Assembly (NCBI RefSeq): GCF_029433095.1
Contig: NZ_JARNTX010000001.1
Span: 1,798,001-1,862,000, forward strand
DNA: 64,000 bases
Source of the DNA: Hymenobacter sp. YC55
Lineage (GTDB): Bacteria > Bacteroidota > Bacteroidia > Cytophagales > Hymenobacteraceae
Reading direction: 5' to 3'
In this document: in pieces, positions 62,316 to 64,000 of the stretch
How positions within the stretch are numbered: position 1 is the first letter of the stretch
Layout: each line of letters opens with the position of its first letter
Position numbers and translations under genes: made by a program
The notes under the pieces: generated by a model
The model's database searches: none
What the model was told of the DNA's origin: nothing
What the model saw: only the letters and a program-made list of their open reading frames with translations

Positions 62316-63806
62316 ATGCTACACCCAACTCACCCGACTACCGACGCAAAACCCAGGTGGCAGCACCAAGCCTTAGCGCAACTCCAACAGCTCGTTGCCT
62401 TCCCCAGCGTCAGCACCGACCCCAAGTATGCTGGCGCGGTGCAAGCTTGTGCCCAATGGCTGGCCACACACCTACGGAGCTGCGGACTAGAAGGCGTGCG
62501 GATATTCCAAACGCCGCGTCACCCCATTGTGTATGCCGAAAAACTAGTGAGCCCCCGGCGTCCCACGCTGCTTATCTACGGCCACTACGATGTGCAGCCC
62601 GTGGAGCCCATTTCTGCCTGGACGGTGCCACCCTTTGGCGGTCTTATTCGCGGCAACAAGCTGTACGGCCGCGGCGCATCCGACGATAAGGGCCAGTTCT
62701 TCACCCATATCAAGGCTTTGGAATTGCTGCTAACTGCCCGTCGGCCCTTGCCCCTGAACGTGAAGCTGCTGCTGGAAGGCGAAGAAGAAATTGGTAGTCC
62801 TAACCTAGATGCTTTCGTACGCCAACACCAGCGTCTGCTTTGCGCCGATTGGGCAGTGTTGTCGGACACCAACATGATTTCAGCTCAGCAACCTTCGCTC
62901 ACCTATGGCTTGCGGGGCTCCTTGGCGGCTGAATTGGAAGTGCGCGGCCCGCAGGCCGAGTTACATTCCGGCATATTCGGCGGGGCCGTGCTAAACCCGT
63001 TGCAGGCGTTGAGTGAGCTAGTGGCCGCCCTGCACGATGCGGACGGCCGCGTAGCTATTCCGGGTTTCTACGAAACAGTAGTGCCGGCATCGGCTGCTGA
63101 GCGGGCGTACTTGCGCCGTCATGGCCCACCCGATGCTCAATTGCTGCGCGAGGCCCAGGTAGAGCAGGGGTGGGGCGAAGGGGGGTACAGCCTTTACGAG
63201 CGTACAACGTTGCGGCCCTCGCTCAGCATTACGGGCCTAAGCGGTGGCTACCAGGGGAAGGGAGTGAAATCGGTGGTGCCACCGTCGGCCAGTGCTAAGC
63301 TGAGCTTCCGGCTGGCGGCAGGGCAAGATCCGCACAAAGTAGAGCAGCAATTGCGAGCCTATCTGCGCCGCATTACGCCCCCGCAAGTGCAAGCCACACT
63401 TCGGAGCCAACTGCACGCGCCGCCCTATACTGTGTCGCCCACGCATCCGGTGATGCAAGCTGCAACCCAGGCCTACGCCGAAGGATTTGGCCGCACTCCG
63501 GTGCTGCAGCGCTCGGGAGGGACCATACCCGTGGTGAGTGTCTTCGAGCAGCGCCTCGGCATTCCGACGGTGCTCATGGGGTTTGGGCTGCCCGACGACC
63601 GAAAGCACGGCCCCGACGAGTACCTGTACCTCCCCAATTTCTGGCGCGGCATCCGCACTAGTTTGGCCTTCCTGCACCGCCTAGGTCAATTCCCTGTCAC
63701 TTCATCTTCAAGGCCATGCTCATCATCGACTGCCACTGCCACGCCGGCAAAGGCGACGGCCTCACCGGCCCCTGGGACACCGACGCACCTCTCGCAGCGT
63801 ATCTGA
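62316..63806 (+). CDS. M20 family metallo-dipeptidase with run-on C-terminus
   Basis: The 496-residue M20/M25/M40-type peptidase has the di-zinc motif set: LIYGHYDVQPVE (His, Asp), GRGASDDKGQ (bridging Asp), LLEGEEEIGSPN (catalytic Glu pair), VLSDTNM (Asp) and DRKHGPDEYLYLPNF (His). A dimerisation domain lies between. Family members usually stop soon after LPNFWRGIRT. Here about 35 extra Ser/Thr/Pro/Ala-rich residues follow LGQF and lie over the start of the next gene in another frame, so the natural stop has probably been lost. The start is ATG 62316; the longer frame from 62262 is unlikely. Co-expression with the upstream cluster is possible (86-nt gap). Confidence 0.88.
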   Translation: MLHPTHPTTDAKPRWQHQALAQLQQLVAFPSVSTDPKYAGAVQACAQWLATHLRSCGLEGVRIFQTPRHPIVYAEKLVSPRRPTLLIYGHYDVQPVEPISAWTVPPFGGLIRGNKLYGRGASDDKGQFFTHIKALELLLTARRPLPLNVKLLLEGEEEIGSPNLDAFVRQHQRLLCADWAVLSDTNMISAQQPSLTYGLRGSLAAELEVRGPQAELHSGIFGGAVLNPLQALSELVAALHDADGRVAIPGFYETVVPASAAERAYLRRHGPPDAQLLREAQVEQGWGEGGYSLYERTTLRPSLSITGLSGGYQGKGVKSVVPPSASAKLSFRLAAGQDPHKVEQQLRAYLRRITPPQVQATLRSQLHAPPYTVSPTHPVMQAATQAYAEGFGRTPVLQRSGGTIPVVSVFEQRLGIPTVLMGFGLPDDRKHGPDEYLYLPNFWRGIRTSLAFLHRLGQFPVTSSSRPCSSSTATATPAKATASPAPGTPTHLSQRI

Positions 63807-64000
63807 AGTGGGCGCAGGAAGCGGGTATTCAGAAAACTGTGCTGTTTGCTGCCTTCCACTCCGACTATGCCGCGGCCAACCGACAAGTGGCCCAGCTAGT
63901 GCGCCGCAACCCTGAGCGTTTCTACGGCTTTGCCTTTGTGCACGCCCAGCGCGACCGGGGCCGAGTACTGGAAATGGTAGGCACCGCCGTGCAGCAATAT
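63716..64000 (+). CDS. Amidohydrolase-family protein, N-terminal part
   Basis: The frame begins at ATG 63716 and is open to the window edge (95 codons). MLIIDCHCHAGKGDG is the metal-binding HxH opening of the amidohydrolase 2 family, followed by LLKW-type helix AYLKWAQEAGIQKTVLFAAFHSD, as in TIM-barrel hydrolases and decarboxylases of this group. The start lies within the peptidase gene, overlapping 91 nt, so the two are probably translated together. Substrate is unknown. Confidence 0.82.
   Translation, partial: MLIIDCHCHAGKGDGLTGPWDTDAPLAAYLKWAQEAGIQKTVLFAAFHSDYAAANRQVAQLVRRNPERFYGFAFVHAQRDRGRVLEMVGTAVQQY

Noticed and set aside
1..64000. CRISPR arrays, tRNA or rRNA genes, IS elements, prophage
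   Set aside because: I looked for spaced direct repeats, cloverleaf-like segments in the gaps, transposase motifs and phage structural genes, and saw none. A dedicated tRNA and repeat search would be needed to exclude small cases.

Overview
The window is G+C-rich chromosomal DNA from a Bacteroidota member, most likely Hymenobacter or a close relative in the Cytophagales. The evidence is the repeated promoter core TAnnTTTG, which is the Bacteroidota -7 element; a PorT-like protein beside ubiE; a PorE-like TPR/propeller/OmpA protein; DUF5606; the pairing of lysC with fbp; and a long palindrome of a kind I associate with Hymenobacter. I saw no rRNA, tRNA, CRISPR array, transposase or prophage genes. 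The genus is inferred from recall, not from a database search.

Layout. 1-5.4 kb: two glycosyltransferases (one cut by the window edge), bcp peroxiredoxin, a duplicated-domain protein, and secreted hydrolase, DUF3298-like and small proteins. 5.4-9.5 kb: a leftward operon of a NirB-type FAD oxidoreductase, a His/Asp-tailed small membrane protein and a polyferredoxin, with a divergent DUF547 gene. 9.5-19.3 kb: disordered and membrane-anchored proteins, an APC permease, a 910-residue propeller protein, a hydrolase, an aldo/keto reductase and CorA. 19.4-28.8 kb: surface-glycan style genes (flippase, GH95 fucosidase, GT2, PhyH-like dioxygenase, two GT-C-like membrane proteins). 28.9-37.5 kb: acyl-ACP desaturase, tandem PliI-type lysozyme inhibitors, DUF427, a VWA/MoxR pair, cyclophilin, a fasciclin lipoprotein and a beta-hydroxyacid dehydrogenase. 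37.6-54.3 kb: housekeeping genes (rsgA, waaA, peroxiredoxin, lysC, fbp, DUF5606, a TonB-like protein, engB, the PorE-like gene, ubiE, porT, an SDR, an esterase, cdd, saccharopine reductase, trmN6).

54.6-64 kb is the unusual part: a rightward run of eight tightly spaced or overlapping genes. It opens with two paralogous glycine-zipper proteins without signal peptides. They share an Leu-Glu-rich block, a central glycine-rich helix region, a second conserved block and the same C-terminal tail (GTWxRxGxTxII). A HExxH protein, a 687-residue protein of unknown family, an oxoamine-synthase-like PLP enzyme, and a protein with a C-terminal polymorphic-toxin type 5-like domain behind deaminase-like HxE/CxxC motifs follow. 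An M20 peptidase, whose 3' end runs into the next gene, and an amidohydrolase that leaves the window close the run. The first six genes look like one functional unit. My working inference is a system that makes, processes or delivers zipper proteins and a toxin; no gene in it has a function I can name with certainty.

Control signals are readable in places. Ten perfect or near-perfect hairpins act as likely terminators, several of them shared by converging genes. Two TAnnTTTG cores lie only 5-6 nt before the start codons of lysC and the flippase, which suggests leaderless mRNAs. A terminator-like hairpin runs its T tract straight into the ATG of one lysozyme-inhibitor gene.
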